Assembly: GCA_938024995.1 (NCBI GenBank)
Contig: CALJDU010000012.1
Location: 62,001-126,000 of the forward strand
Source of the DNA: an uncultured bacterium
GTDB lineage: Bacteria; Myxococcota_A; Polyangia; Polyangiales; Houyiibacteriaceae
DNA: 64,000 nucleotides
Direction of reading: 5' to 3'
In this document: positions 1 to 11,096 of the stretch, piece by piece
Layout of the letters: each line of letters starts with the position of its first letter
Position numbering within the stretch: the first letter of the stretch is position 1
Notes under the pieces: model-generated
Database searches by the model: none
Told to the model about the DNA's origin: nothing
What the model saw: only the letters and a program-made list of their open reading frames with translations
Made by a program: the position numbers and the translations under genes

Positions 1-536
1 AGCCACTCGTTCGTGATCGTGATCTGCTCGGGCGCGACGTGTTCCTCGTACGGCGCGGAGTACCGCACCGTGATCACGCCTGCTTGATCGGCCCGCGTAA
101 AAACGCGCGAACGCTCGTTGGAGACAAGCGATTCGCCCTCATCGGCGACCGCTGGGAGCGCGAGCGCGCGGTAGACGTCGATCAAGACGAAGCGCGGCGG
201 CACCGGTTGGGGCGCCTCGGTGAACGAGGTCACCTCGATCGCCGAACCGGTCTGCTCGATCGCGAAGACGCGGGTGTTGAACGGGGAGAGCGCGAGCAAG
301 AGCAGCGTGTCTCCCCGCTTCTGCAGCACCAGATCGTATTGAAACGTCGCCGTCTCCCCGTCCGGCGTGCGGCCTTCGCCGACCAAGCGTTGGCGAAGCA
401 TCACGTCCGGTCCAAGCTCGGACGCGGTCCCGACGCGACCTGGATACTCGATCGCGGCGACCGTCCGCGGACCACAGCCGAGCAGTGACCCCAGCGCGAC
501 GCCGACGAGCAAAACCGCGAGCCTCCAAAATGTCAC
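1..536 (-). CDS. DUF3261-like lipoprotein, 3' end cut by the window edge
   Basis: This is a partial gene that runs off the left edge; only the first 178 or so codons are visible. It begins with GTG at 536, inside the last codons of the MMPL exporter gene (GTGA overlap of 4 bases), so the two are translationally coupled. The N-terminus is a lipoprotein signal: a short basic start, a hydrophobic stretch and a lipobox ending LLGC near residue 19. The mature part has no catalytic motif I recognise. Small lipoproteins of the DUF3261 type stand beside the MMPL exporter in aryl polyene clusters, and both the position and the length fit that. The likely role, by inference, is envelope handling of the polyene lipid. 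The family call is by context more than by motif. Confidence 0.7.
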   Translation of the reverse strand, partial: MTFWRLAVLLVGVALGSLLGCGPRTVAAIEYPGRVGTASELGPDVMLRQRLVGEGRTPDGETATFQYDLVLQKRGDTLLLLALSPFNTRVFAIEQTGSAIEVTSFTEAPQPVPPRFVLIDVYRALALPAVADEGESLVSNERSRVFTRADQAGVITVRYSAPYEEHVAPEQITITNEW

Positions 537-2854
537 GGGGCCCTCGTCAGCAGCGAGACACCGAGCGGCGCCAGCAACCACGCGAGCACCACCCCGATTC
601 CGACGGTGACGCCGATGGCGTGAAGCGCCGGCTGCGATGAGAGCGCGAGGGTCCCGAAAGAGAGCGTCGTCGTGACGCACGCCGCAGCGATCCCGAGCAG
701 GGTCGCCCGAAGGTGCTCACTGCTTTGGTCTCCCCCTGCGTGTTCCACGACGAAGATCCCGTAGTCGACCCCGATGCTCAGTACAAGCAGCAGCGCCACT
801 AAATGAAGGAGCGTCACCGGGACGCCAAGGACGCCGAGACACCCGGTCGCCGCCGCGCCCGCGAGGAGCGCGGGGAGGTACGCGGCGAGCGCGGGGCGAA
901 GCGCGCGGTAACGCGCGAGCACCAAGAGAAACACGAAGACGAGGCCCAGCAGCCCCATCTCGATCGCGCGAACACGGAACCCGCGATACGCGGCGTTCAA
1001 GAACGCGCGCTGTTCGAAGTAGCGCGCGCCTGGGACGCCTCGCACCGCGCGTTGAATCACATCCGCGTCCCCCGCGGTGACCAAGGTGAGGACCGCCGGT
1101 TGCTCCGCGACGGTCAGAAAGAACGGCGAGATCAATTGACCCAGCGCGGTCTGGTTCACGTCTTCGAGGCGGAGGGGATCAAACTCCCGCGCGAGCTCTT
1201 GCTGAAACGGCGCGAAGAGCTCTTCGCGGAAGCCCGCACGCGAAAGCGCCGCGAGCGTTCGCCGACCGAAGTCGTCACCGCTCATCCGCTCAAAACTGCG
1301 CCGCTGCGCCGCTTCCGACCAGAGGTAGGTGTGCACCGACTGCACCGCGACGCCATCTCGGTCCGCGAGCGCGAGCGCGACCTGATCGTTGATCGCGAGC
1401 GCGTCCTCGACCGTCTCTCCACGCGAGATGATCAACCGCCCCGCCGAGCCACCGCTGACGACCGCGCGGACCGCTTCATCTTCCGCCACGATCGCAGGAT
1501 CGCGTTCGTCCAAGGCGCTCACGTCATCGATGAAATCGAGGCGCGGGATCCCGACGAGCGCCAGCGTCACCGCCATGAGCCCGATCACCACGTGGGCCGT
1601 TGGTCGACGCGGAGACGCAAAGCGCGTGAGGCGCTCCGCGAGCCCGCGCACTGGCACCGAGATCTCGCTCGCTGGCAAGAGCGGAATCGCGACATAGCGA
1701 GTCGCGAAGAGCGCGGTGACCACGCCCGCGCACGCGAAGAGCGCGATCTGCCGAAGGCCTGGAAAGGCGGTGCCCGCGAGACCCAAGAGCCCCGCGACGG
1801 TCGTGCCCGCGCCCAGCGCCAAGCCAGGCCAGACCGCTCTGGTGAGCGCGACGCGATCGGCGGCGGGATCAAAGGCGTGATGACTGGCGACGTGGAGCGA
1901 GTAGTCCACGCACACGCCGATGAGCGCGGCCCCAAACGCGAGCGTGAGCCCGTGTACCGCGCCGAACGCCAGGGCGGTGGAGACCAAGGCGACCGCGAAG
2001 CCACACGCGACCGGGAGAATCGAGACGATCAGTACACCTGGCGACCGAAACAAAAAGAGGAAGAGCAGGATGACGCCGACGGTTGAGACGGTGGAGATCA
2101 GCGACACGTCTTGCCGGATGTTGGTCTCTGACGCGAGCGCGAAGCGGTGCACCCCACCCTGCTGAATCGTGAGCGTGGGGACCTCGGCGCGCGCTTGTTC
2201 CGCGGCGCGATCAATCACCGCGACCGCTGCTCGCGCGCTCGCACCATCAAAGGCCGAAGCGGCCGTCGACGCGAAGACGACCGCTTGCCCCATGCGCGTT
2301 AGCAGTTGTCCATCGCGTACCCGGAGCCCGTCAACACGTGCGGCGAGCATCCGGTCGAGCTGCTTCGGGAACGTCAGGAACGGGTCCTTCGGCGCGACCG
2401 CCCGAGCGAGCGAACCATCGGGTCGACCCAACGCGTTGCGGAGCGCGACCGCCGCGTCATCGAGGTCGGCATCGCTCCAGCCATCCGGATCTGCGGCAGG
2501 AGAAAAAAGTTCTCGCGAACGATCGAGATAGAGCGCGCGAACCGCCTCTTCGAGCTCCGCTTCACCGAGGGGAGCGCGCACCCAGTCGAAGAGCTCGCTC
2601 TCGCGCATCTGCTCTGAAATCGTTGATGCCGCGCGTACCGCTCCGTCTTCGCTGTCAGCGCTCAACAGGAGCGTGACGCTCCGAGAAAAGCGCGCGTTGG
2701 CGAGCGATTGCGTGAGCGCGCTCCCAACCCGGTCGCCCTCTTCGCCCCCCGGGAGGAAGTGCGTGATGGACGTCGAGATTGAGAGCTGTGGCCAAGCGAA
2801 CACAACGAGCAACGCGCACCCCGCAACTATGAAAAGCGCGCGCCGCCTCGCCAT
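533..2854 (-). CDS. MMPL/RND-family exporter of an aryl-polyene-type cluster
   Basis: The 773-residue protein has the two-fold RND/MMPL layout: a first membrane helix at about residues 6-22, a large periplasmic domain to about 240, a helix bundle at about 245-410, a second periplasmic domain to about 620, and a second bundle to the end. Each bundle carries the family's Asp-Tyr motif, GVCVDYS in the first half and IGVDYG in the second. Proteins of this type (COG4258, predicted exporter) accompany aryl polyene biosynthesis genes and are thought to move the lipid product across or out of the inner membrane. It is followed by the DUF3261 lipoprotein with a 4-base overlap. On its 5' side it is separated from the rest of the cluster by a plus-strand lipoprotein gene, so it needs its own promoter in the 74-base divergent gap 2855-2928. 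Confidence 0.88.
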   Translation of the reverse strand: MARRRALFIVAGCALLVVFAWPQLSISTSITHFLPGGEEGDRVGSALTQSLANARFSRSVTLLLSADSEDGAVRAASTISEQMRESELFDWVRAPLGEAELEEAVRALYLDRSRELFSPAADPDGWSDADLDDAAVALRNALGRPDGSLARAVAPKDPFLTFPKQLDRMLAARVDGLRVRDGQLLTRMGQAVVFASTAASAFDGASARAAVAVIDRAAEQARAEVPTLTIQQGGVHRFALASETNIRQDVSLISTVSTVGVILLFLFLFRSPGVLIVSILPVACGFAVALVSTALAFGAVHGLTLAFGAALIGVCVDYSLHVASHHAFDPAADRVALTRAVWPGLALGAGTTVAGLLGLAGTAFPGLRQIALFACAGVVTALFATRYVAIPLLPASEISVPVRGLAERLTRFASPRRPTAHVVIGLMAVTLALVGIPRLDFIDDVSALDERDPAIVAEDEAVRAVVSGGSAGRLIISRGETVEDALAINDQVALALADRDGVAVQSVHTYLWSEAAQRRSFERMSGDDFGRRTLAALSRAGFREELFAPFQQELAREFDPLRLEDVNQTALGQLISPFFLTVAEQPAVLTLVTAGDADVIQRAVRGVPGARYFEQRAFLNAAYRGFRVRAIEMGLLGLVFVFLLVLARYRALRPALAAYLPALLAGAAATGCLGVLGVPVTLLHLVALLLVLSIGVDYGIFVVEHAGGDQSSEHLRATLLGIAAACVTTTLSFGTLALSSQPALHAIGVTVGIGVVLAWLLAPLGVSLLTRAP

Positions 2855-2928
2855 GCCAAGAGGTTTACCATTTTACACTGCAGCTTGGGAGCGTTTGGAA
2901 AGTCAGAGACTGCTACCCTACGTGGGTC

Positions 2929-4203
2929 GTGCCCCGAACACACGTTCGCGCCTGGTTGCTCCTTTTGCCGCTCCTCGGGGCGCTGGTCGGCTGCGCAGAT
3001 GGCGTGGACCTCCGCGTCGACCTGGTGTCGAACATCCCAACAACCGACTTCGCAGAGGTCTCGGTATCGCTCCGCGATGGGGACCGCGAACTGTTCCGCG
3101 GCACCGCCTCTCCGCCAGGTGACCTGGGCCTGGGCGCGCGCATCGCCGACGTCTCCAAACTCAGCGCGCAGAGCGCGACGCTGACGACCTCGCTTCGACG
3201 CCTCGACGGATCCGTCCTCGTCGAGCGACGCACTTTTGTGGACCTCGGGACTGACCGCGGCGTCACCGTGACGCTCTACGCAGAGTGCGTGGACGTGATG
3301 TGCCCGCAAGAGACCCCCTCGCTAACGGAGTGCGTACGCGGCGAGTGCGTGGACCCCGCGTGCGGAGAAGATCACCCAGAGCTTTGCGGCGACGCCGCGG
3401 AATGCACCACCGACGACGAGTGCGACGACGGGATCCCGTGCACCGAGGATCGCTGCCTTGAAGGCGGCTGCCTCTTTGGCCCGGTCGACGATCGATGCAG
3501 CGGAGGCTCCGCGTGCTCCGCGCTCGGCTGCGTAACAATTGCCGGCGACGCAGGGATGGACACGGGACCGGACGACACCGGCACACCGGACACTGATGCT
3601 CCGGCCGACACCGGCGTGCCCGATACAGGACCGGCCGACACCGGCGCGCCAGACACCGGTGCTCCAGACACGGGTACGCCAGACACGGGTGCCCCAGACA
3701 CGGGCCCCGCGGACACCGGCTCCGGCTCGCCCCCCGAATGCCTCGACGGCTGTGACGACGACGACCCATGTACGGAAGACGCGTGCACCACGACGGGCTG
3801 CACCCACCGCATCGTCGTCGGTCAAACGTGCAACGACGACCTCTTTTGCAACGGCGTCGACATCTGCGCCGCGGACGGCTCATGTCAGCACAGCGGCGAC
3901 CCCTGCCCCGGCACCGAGTGCGACGAGACCCGCGACACCTGCTTGGGATGCACCGCGACTACCGGTTGTCCAGACAACCTCATCGGCGGAACCGAGCCCT
4001 GCGTCTACGACGATCCATGCGGCCTCAGCGGACGCTCCTCCTATCGCCTGCAGTCGTTCTATTGCTCGGGCGCTGGGTGCGGGAGCGCGAGCGGGAGCGC
4101 CATGCGCGGGTGCTCACGCCCCACGACAGAGACGTTCGCCTGCGAAGACCCCGACACGGGCTGTCTCGGGGTCTGTGAAGGCGGTTCCTGCGCCTGCCCT
4201 TGA
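2929..4203 (+). CDS. Cys-rich surface lipoprotein with Asp-Thr-Gly repeats
   Basis: The 424-residue protein starts with GTG and has a lipoprotein signal ending LVGC near residue 22. After a beta-rich N-terminal domain (about 25-125) comes a Cys-rich stretch with Cys-Thr-x-Asp-x-Cys patterns, typical of myxobacterial outer-surface proteins. A low-complexity linker of about 50 residues built from PADTG/APDTG units follows, encoded by a DNA repeat at about 3571-3720, and then a second Cys-rich domain to the end. The linker and paired cysteines suggest a surface-exposed, disulfide-rich protein; no enzymatic motif is visible. It lies on the opposite strand inside an otherwise minus-strand lipid cluster and splits that cluster in two. 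Its function is unknown. Confidence 0.8.
   Translation: MPRTHVRAWLLLLPLLGALVGCADGVDLRVDLVSNIPTTDFAEVSVSLRDGDRELFRGTASPPGDLGLGARIADVSKLSAQSATLTTSLRRLDGSVLVERRTFVDLGTDRGVTVTLYAECVDVMCPQETPSLTECVRGECVDPACGEDHPELCGDAAECTTDDECDDGIPCTEDRCLEGGCLFGPVDDRCSGGSACSALGCVTIAGDAGMDTGPDDTGTPDTDAPADTGVPDTGPADTGAPDTGAPDTGTPDTGAPDTGPADTGSGSPPECLDGCDDDDPCTEDACTTTGCTHRIVVGQTCNDDLFCNGVDICAADGSCQHSGDPCPGTECDETRDTCLGCTATTGCPDNLIGGTEPCVYDDPCGLSGRSSYRLQSFYCSGAGCGSASGSAMRGCSRPTTETFACEDPDTGCLGVCEGGSCACP
3571..3720 (+). repeat. In-frame Asp-Thr-Gly-coding tandem repeat
   Basis: Imperfect repeat of 15- to 18-base units with the core gacaccgg or gacacgg, about nine copies. It encodes Pro/Ala-x-Asp-Thr-Gly units in the linker of the Cys-rich lipoprotein. 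Third-position changes between units show that protein composition is kept while the DNA has drifted. Confidence 0.85.
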
Positions 4204-4277
4204 ATCGATCGATAGCTGCTGGCTGAGTCGAGACGCGAACTCGCGCCAACAAGGGAACAGAGCGGGCGATGCGCTCG

Positions 4278-4970
4278 CTACCGCGAGGGGACGCGAAAGA
4301 GCCGGGCGCGCTCGGCGTCGGAGTACTCGCGCCGGTTGTTGATGCGCGAGAACGTGGTCGTCGCGACGTCACCGTTTCGCTCGCGAACGATCAGCGTCTT
4401 CACGCCTTCCTGATCGCCGGAAACGATGATGGACTCAACCATCCCGCGGATGCGCTCGTCTTTGGGACGGAGCGTGATCGAGAAGGTCGACCCTTCCGCC
4501 GCGAAGCCGAGTTCGAAGCGCGCCGCCAAGGCGTCCCGATCACCCGCGAGCAGATGCACGAAGCTCTCGACGAACACCGCGACGACCGGGCTCTCCACCA
4601 GGTTCACCGTGCGGCTCCCGCGGTCATCGCCGAGCGTCATCTCGCCGCCGTTGAGGATCATCGACGAGGTCGCCGGCGCGGTCACGTGACGGGCGAGGCG
4701 GCCGGGCGGCGCGAAGTGCACCACTCCTTCGCTGACCAGAGGAACGGAGAGAAGCGCGATCGCCTTCTCTTCGCGGAAGTGCGCCTCCATTCCGGGCATC
4801 GCGCGAAACCGAGACAGAACAGACTCCAGCGTCGCCTCATCTTGCGCGCTGCCGATGCTCGAAAGTTGAAAGAGCGAAAGGCTCACCACGACGAGCGTCA
4901 TGAGACCGCGAACGCGGATCGAACGCGGCGACGTGAGCGACGTGAGCGACGTGAGCGACACTAGAGACAT
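4278..4970 (-). CDS. LolA-like outer-membrane lipoprotein carrier of the polyene cluster
   Basis: LolA-type proteins carry hydrophobic cargo across the periplasm, and a copy is a standard member of aryl polyene clusters. The mature part has the expected length and features, starting ATLESVLSRFRAMPGM and followed by beta strands such as GVVHFAPPGRL. Two starts are possible. ATG at 4970 overlaps the thioesterase gene but gives an N-terminus of SLT repeats made by a 9-base DNA repeat. ATG at 4901 gives a clean signal peptide (MTLVVVSLSLFQ, cleavage near GSAQ) and a 207-residue protein. I list the longer form because of the operon overlap; the shorter one is biochemically more convincing. The downstream gene in the cluster lies beyond the opposing lipoprotein gene. 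Confidence 0.8.
   Translation of the reverse strand: MSLVSLTSLTSLTSPRSIRVRGLMTLVVVSLSLFQLSSIGSAQDEATLESVLSRFRAMPGMEAHFREEKAIALLSVPLVSEGVVHFAPPGRLARHVTAPATSSMILNGGEMTLGDDRGSRTVNLVESPVVAVFVESFVHLLAGDRDALAARFELGFAAEGSTFSITLRPKDERIRGMVESIIVSGDQEGVKTLIVRERNGDVATTTFSRINNRREYSDAERARLFRVPSR
4930..4959 (-). repeat. 9-base tandem repeat at the 5' end of the LolA-like gene
   Basis: Three full copies of gacgtgagc (4930-4938, 4939-4947, 4948-4956) and a partial fourth. Read on the minus strand they encode Ser-Leu-Thr three times over. The unit length is a multiple of three, so copy number can change without breaking the frame. Confidence 0.9.
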
Positions 4971-5365
4971 CCTGCGCGTTCCTTTATCCAATCCGCGATC
5001 GGGGTGAGCGACCCGTGTCGGTCGACGGTCACGAGAACTGTTCGGCCTCGCGCCACGCGCGCGCCGTCCTTTTTGATCGCGTAGCTCACCGTGATCCGTT
5101 GGTCGTCGATCGACTTGAACCACGCTTCGGCCGTGAACCGGTCCGCGTAGCGCAGCGGACGGCTGTGATGACAGCGCGTCTCGACCATCAGGATCGCGGT
5201 CTGGTGATCCCGAAAGGCATCGTTGTCGAGCTGGTGTGCGCGCATCAACGCCGTCCGCGCCTGCGCCATGTATTTGTAGTAGTTCCCGTGCCATACGACC
5301 GAGAGCGAATCCACGTCGTGAAATGGGACCTCAAGCTCGACGCTCGCTCGACGTTTTGACGTCAT
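4961..5365 (-). CDS. Hotdog-fold acyl-CoA/ACP thioesterase (4HBT family)
   Basis: This 134-residue protein is a single hotdog domain of the 4-hydroxybenzoyl-CoA thioesterase type. The catalytic Asp lies in FHDVDSLSVVWHGNYYKY, where Asp, the following helix and the Asn-Tyr pair match the family. In aryl polyene clusters such thioesterases are thought to act on acyl-ACP or acyl-CoA intermediates. Its ATG at 5365 overlaps the stop of the acyltransferase gene by 4 bases, and its stop overlaps the longer LolA start, so it sits in a tight operon. Substrate chain length cannot be judged from sequence. Confidence 0.88.
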   Translation of the reverse strand: MTSKRRASVELEVPFHDVDSLSVVWHGNYYKYMAQARTALMRAHQLDNDAFRDHQTAILMVETRCHHSRPLRYADRFTAEAWFKSIDDQRITVSYAIKKDGARVARGRTVLVTVDRHGSLTPIADWIKERAGCL

Positions 5366-6306
5366 GGGATTGCGCTTTCTTCAGCAGAAATCATGGCCGG
5401 CTCGGGCTCCCAAAATTCGTAGAAATTGAACCAGTTGTCCGGCTGTTCGCGGCAGTATCGCTCGAGCCGGGTCGCGAACTTTTGGGCGTATTCTTCGAGC
5501 GCCTCCTGTCGCCGCTTGCGCGGGAGCTTCACGCGCTCGGCAAACGGCTCGCAAAAGACGTCATAGACGTTGCCTCCGCGGTAGAGCCCAAACGTTGTGT
5601 AGACGGGGCACTTGATCACCGCGGCGAGCGCGTAAGGACCGACCGGGAAGCGCGCGCGTCCCCCCAAAAAGTCCACCTCGGCGGCGCGCGCTCCGGCCGG
5701 TACGACCCGATCCGCGAGCGTCGCCACGAGCCCACCTGCCTCGACGAGATCACGTACGTGCAACACGAAGCTCGGATCGCTCGGGTCGACTTCGATGAGG
5801 CGAACGCGGTTCTCCGGGCTGATCCGGTCGAGCTCCGCGTTCACCTTCTTCGCGTTCTTGAAGTAGCCGATGACGTGGATCGTAAGATCGGTCGATGCTC
5901 CCTGGGCGCGCATCGCTTCGAAGCTCCCGACGTGACCACCGATCAAGAGCGCGCCGCGCTTCGCGTCGCAGAGCGCGTCGATGTGCTCGCGACCGTGGCT
6001 CGTGATGGTGAAGCCCTTCTTCTCTCCCGCAACCAAGAAAACGCGATCGAGCGTGACCTGCGCGAAGCGACGCACATGTCGGCAGACATCCCAAAACCCC
6101 GTTGGCTGATCCACTTTGACCAGGTAGAGCCGAGAGACGCGGCGTACGCGTGACGAGAAGAGCACGTAGTAAAACGCGATCATCGCGACGAACGCGCGGC
6201 CCAAGCGTCGCCCGAACAAGCGAACAAAAACGACCGTAAAGCGGAGCCCGAGCGAGCTCCCTTCTTCTTCGGTCTCGAGCCAGTCTTCGCGATCCGGATC
6301 GGTCAT
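5362..6306 (-). CDS. LpxL/HtrB-like lysophospholipid acyltransferase
   Basis: The 314-residue protein belongs to the lipid A lauroyl acyltransferase family. The catalytic His-x4-Glu appears as GGHVGSFEAM in the first half, followed by the family's second block around LADRVVPAG and a third block around FPVGPYALA. A hydrophobic stretch near residues 35-55 suggests membrane attachment. The enzyme would place an acyl chain, probably the polyene or a partner fatty acid, on a lipid head group at the cytoplasmic face. It overlaps both neighbours by 4 bases (glycosyltransferase upstream, thioesterase downstream). Its length is normal for the family. Confidence 0.88.
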   Translation of the reverse strand: MTDPDREDWLETEEEGSSLGLRFTVVFVRLFGRRLGRAFVAMIAFYYVLFSSRVRRVSRLYLVKVDQPTGFWDVCRHVRRFAQVTLDRVFLVAGEKKGFTITSHGREHIDALCDAKRGALLIGGHVGSFEAMRAQGASTDLTIHVIGYFKNAKKVNAELDRISPENRVRLIEVDPSDPSFVLHVRDLVEAGGLVATLADRVVPAGARAAEVDFLGGRARFPVGPYALAAVIKCPVYTTFGLYRGGNVYDVFCEPFAERVKLPRKRRQEALEEYAQKFATRLERYCREQPDNWFNFYEFWEPEPAMISAEESAIP

Positions 6307-7055
6307 CGGTCTCGCGAAAGCCGGTAGAGCCCGAAGACGCGCATCATCGCGAGGCGGGTGTGCATGACGCTGATGAGGACGTTGTCCCAGAACACATTGA
6401 AGTGCGAGACGCCGCCCTCTTCCGCCGAGACGTAGCGAACCTTGGTGGGCACGTTGATGACCGGGAGCCCCATCCAGACGAGCCGTACCGCGATCTCGGG
6501 ATCGAAGTCCATCCGGTCGCTCGACACCTTTGCCTTCACCGCCGACGCGACCGGGTACACGCGGAAGCCGCAGAGCGGATCGGCGATGTTGGCGCCCAGG
6601 CCAAACGTCTCGAAGCGCACCCAGAAGATGCTGACGCGTCGACCGTAGAGGCGACCCTTGGGAGCGGTCTCATCAAACTGCGGCTCGCCCAGGATGAGCG
6701 CCGTGGGGTTGGCGCGGGCCGCCTCGAGCATCGCGGGGATGTCGTCGAGCGTGTGCTGACCGTCCGCGTCCACCTGGAGCGCATGCGTAAAGCCGAGACC
6801 GTCCGCGCATCGCAAGCCGTCCTTGACCGCCGCGCCCTTGCCGCCGTTCTTCGGCCGCGTCACCACGATCACGCGGTCATCACTCAGCCTCAGCCGCTTG
6901 AGGGCTTCTTTGGCGCGCGGACCGCTACCGTCATCGACCACGATCACGTCGAGCCCAAACCGACGCACCGCGCGCGTGACGTCTTCGATCGTGTCCGGGT
7001 TGTCGTAGGTCGGGATCAAGATGCACGGCTTGATCGTGGTCGCGAGGGAGGTCAT
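6303..7055 (-). CDS. Family 2 glycosyltransferase
   Basis: The 250-residue protein is a GT-A fold glycosyltransferase. ILIPTYDNPDTIEDV is the usual N-terminal nucleotide-binding start, VVDDGSG follows, and the DxD-type metal site is in QVDADGQH. It has no obvious transmembrane segment and is close to the dolichyl-phosphate mannosyltransferase group in layout. In aryl polyene clusters a GT2 of this kind is a regular member and probably adds a sugar to the lipid carrier. Start and stop each overlap the adjacent gene by 4 bases. Confidence 0.9.
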   Translation of the reverse strand: MTSLATTIKPCILIPTYDNPDTIEDVTRAVRRFGLDVIVVDDGSGPRAKEALKRLRLSDDRVIVVTRPKNGGKGAAVKDGLRCADGLGFTHALQVDADGQHTLDDIPAMLEAARANPTALILGEPQFDETAPKGRLYGRRVSIFWVRFETFGLGANIADPLCGFRVYPVASAVKAKVSSDRMDFDPEIAVRLVWMGLPVINVPTKVRYVSAEEGGVSHFNVFWDNVLISVMHTRLAMMRVFGLYRLSRDR

Positions 7056-7417
7056 GCGTCGTCCTTCGCGAAGTGGAGCGTCCCCTGTGCGCAGAGCTCG
7101 TCATCACGCGCGATCGAAAAGCGGACCTTGCGCTCGTCTCCGCGCGGCACCGGCCGCGAGAGCGTCACCTCGATCGCGTCGTCGGGCGCCACCGGCAACA
7201 AGAACTTGAGCCGCGTCGCGCGAAGGAGGTGCGTGAGGTCAAAGGCGTCGCGGATCATCGGCACAACGATCATCTCCAACTGGGCGATCGCGGGGAGCAC
7301 GGGAGCCCCTTCGAAGTGGCCCTCGAAGCAGCGAAGCTCCGCCGGAACGATGAACCCACGGGTCACTTCCTGCGCTTCGTTCTCCCCGCCCTTCGCGTTG
7401 TCGTCGGTGTGACTCAT
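7052..7417 (-). CDS. FabZ/ApeI-like 3-hydroxyacyl-ACP dehydratase
   Basis: This is a 121-residue hotdog protein. I place the start at ATG 7417, which overlaps the stop of the COG4648 gene (ATGA); upstream in-frame codons only read through that gene in the wrong frame. The catalytic His and Glu of the FabZ family are present in FEGHFEGAPVLPAIAQLE, although the usual PGVL is PAIA, as seen in the short ApeI/ApeP-type enzymes. It would dehydrate 3-hydroxyacyl-ACP during polyene chain growth. The downstream overlap with the glycosyltransferase keeps it in the same transcript. Confidence 0.85.
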   Translation of the reverse strand: MSHTDDNAKGGENEAQEVTRGFIVPAELRCFEGHFEGAPVLPAIAQLEMIVVPMIRDAFDLTHLLRATRLKFLLPVAPDDAIEVTLSRPVPRGDERKVRFSIARDDELCAQGTLHFAKDDA

Positions 7418-8082
7418 GACTCGCTCGCACGGGGAAAGAGCCTCGTCAGGATCGGGCGCAAGAGACGATCGTGCAGCCCTGGACCATACGCAGCGAACCG
7501 GACGCGCCGAACAATGAACTCCAGCGTAAAGAGCGCTCCGATCAACCCATAGGCGATCCCGCCGTTGTACGCGGCCCAAGGCCCGGCTTCTCCGCGAAGC
7601 GCAAGAGCGGCCGCGATACCCCCGTTCACGATGAAGAACGCGCACCAGATCCACGTGAACTGCCGGCAGTGCGCGACCTGTCCATCGGTCAGGCCGTCCT
7701 TTTCTTGGAGGCGGGCGAAGCGCTCGATCATCGGCATCGCGGAAGACCGAAGCGTCGCTCCAAAAGTGATGAGGAGCGCGATGTTGATCAACACCGGAGT
7801 CGCGAACACGAAACGCTCATCATCGAGCCACGCGGTGAGGCCGGCGAGGGCACCGATTGAGAGCGGCACGGGGAGGACCGCGAGTAAGTGCTCGCGCGTC
7901 TCCTTCTTGTCGTGTGCCGACCGCGAGCCGCGAGCCGTCGCTCGAACGATCGCGCTCGGGATCACGAAGGCCGCGATCATCAACCCCACGCCGCGCGCCG
8001 AGAGCCGCGTGAGCCCGAAGTAGATCGCGATCGGGTACGCCACCATCAACACACCCGAGAGGATCGAGAAGGCCAGGCGCAC
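7414..8082 (-). CDS. COG4648-type membrane protein of the polyene cluster
   Basis: The 222-residue protein has about six to seven hydrophobic helices, for example residues 3-22, 30-46, 66-85, 92-110 and 140-160, and a basic C-terminus. It matches the uncharacterised COG4648 membrane proteins that recur next to the acyl carrier proteins of aryl polyene clusters. No catalytic motif is visible. It starts 14 bases after the ACP stop and overlaps the dehydratase start by 4 bases. A role in anchoring or presenting the lipid at the inner membrane is a guess. Confidence 0.75.
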   Translation of the reverse strand: MRLAFSILSGVLMVAYPIAIYFGLTRLSARGVGLMIAAFVIPSAIVRATARGSRSAHDKKETREHLLAVLPVPLSIGALAGLTAWLDDERFVFATPVLINIALLITFGATLRSSAMPMIERFARLQEKDGLTDGQVAHCRQFTWIWCAFFIVNGGIAAALALRGEAGPWAAYNGGIAYGLIGALFTLEFIVRRVRFAAYGPGLHDRLLRPILTRLFPRASES

Positions 8083-8096
8083 GCGGTGCCCTGCGC

Positions 8097-8357
8097 TCAG
8101 GCGCGGGTCGCGGCGACGTGAACAGCGAGCGTCTTCACCGAGCGGAAGATGTCTCGCGTCCCCGCGTCGCTCGCCTCGATCTTCACACCGAAACGCTTGT
8201 GGATCGCGATGGCGAGCTCAAGCGCGTCGATCGAATCGAGCCCGAGACCCTCTCCAAAGAGCGGGGCCTCTGACTCGATTTCGTTGGGCGTGACGTCGTC
8301 GAGCTCGAGCGCGTCAACGATCAAGCTCTTGATTTCGGATTCGAGGGAGTCAGTCAT
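8097..8357 (-). CDS. Acyl carrier protein
   Basis: An 86-residue acidic helical protein with the phosphopantetheine attachment site GLDSIDALEL, in which the Ser near residue 42 would be modified. Length and charge are those of a stand-alone carrier protein. It is the first gene of the visible cluster on the minus strand and carries the growing chain for the dehydratase and the ketosynthases, which are not in this window. The upstream gap to the aconitase stop is about 60 bases. A second ACP, common in such clusters, is not seen. Confidence 0.92.
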   Translation of the reverse strand: MTDSLESEIKSLIVDALELDDVTPNEIESEAPLFGEGLGLDSIDALELAIAIHKRFGVKIEASDAGTRDIFRSVKTLAVHVAATRA

Positions 8358-8417
8358 CGATCATGCATCTGACGCACCACGACGCGCGTCATTCAGTTCT
8401 GGGAAACCTCGCGTCGA

Positions 8418-11096
<2,679 letters not shown>

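Noticed and set aside
139..528. A 129-codon minus-strand frame at the left edge
   Set aside because: It is out of frame with the DUF3261-like lipoprotein, which has the lipobox and overlaps the exporter stop; the shorter frame is Arg-rich.
8358..8417. acnA as part of the lipid cluster transcript
   Set aside because: Only 60 bases separate them and the strand is the same, but no functional link or coupling is visible; treated as separate.
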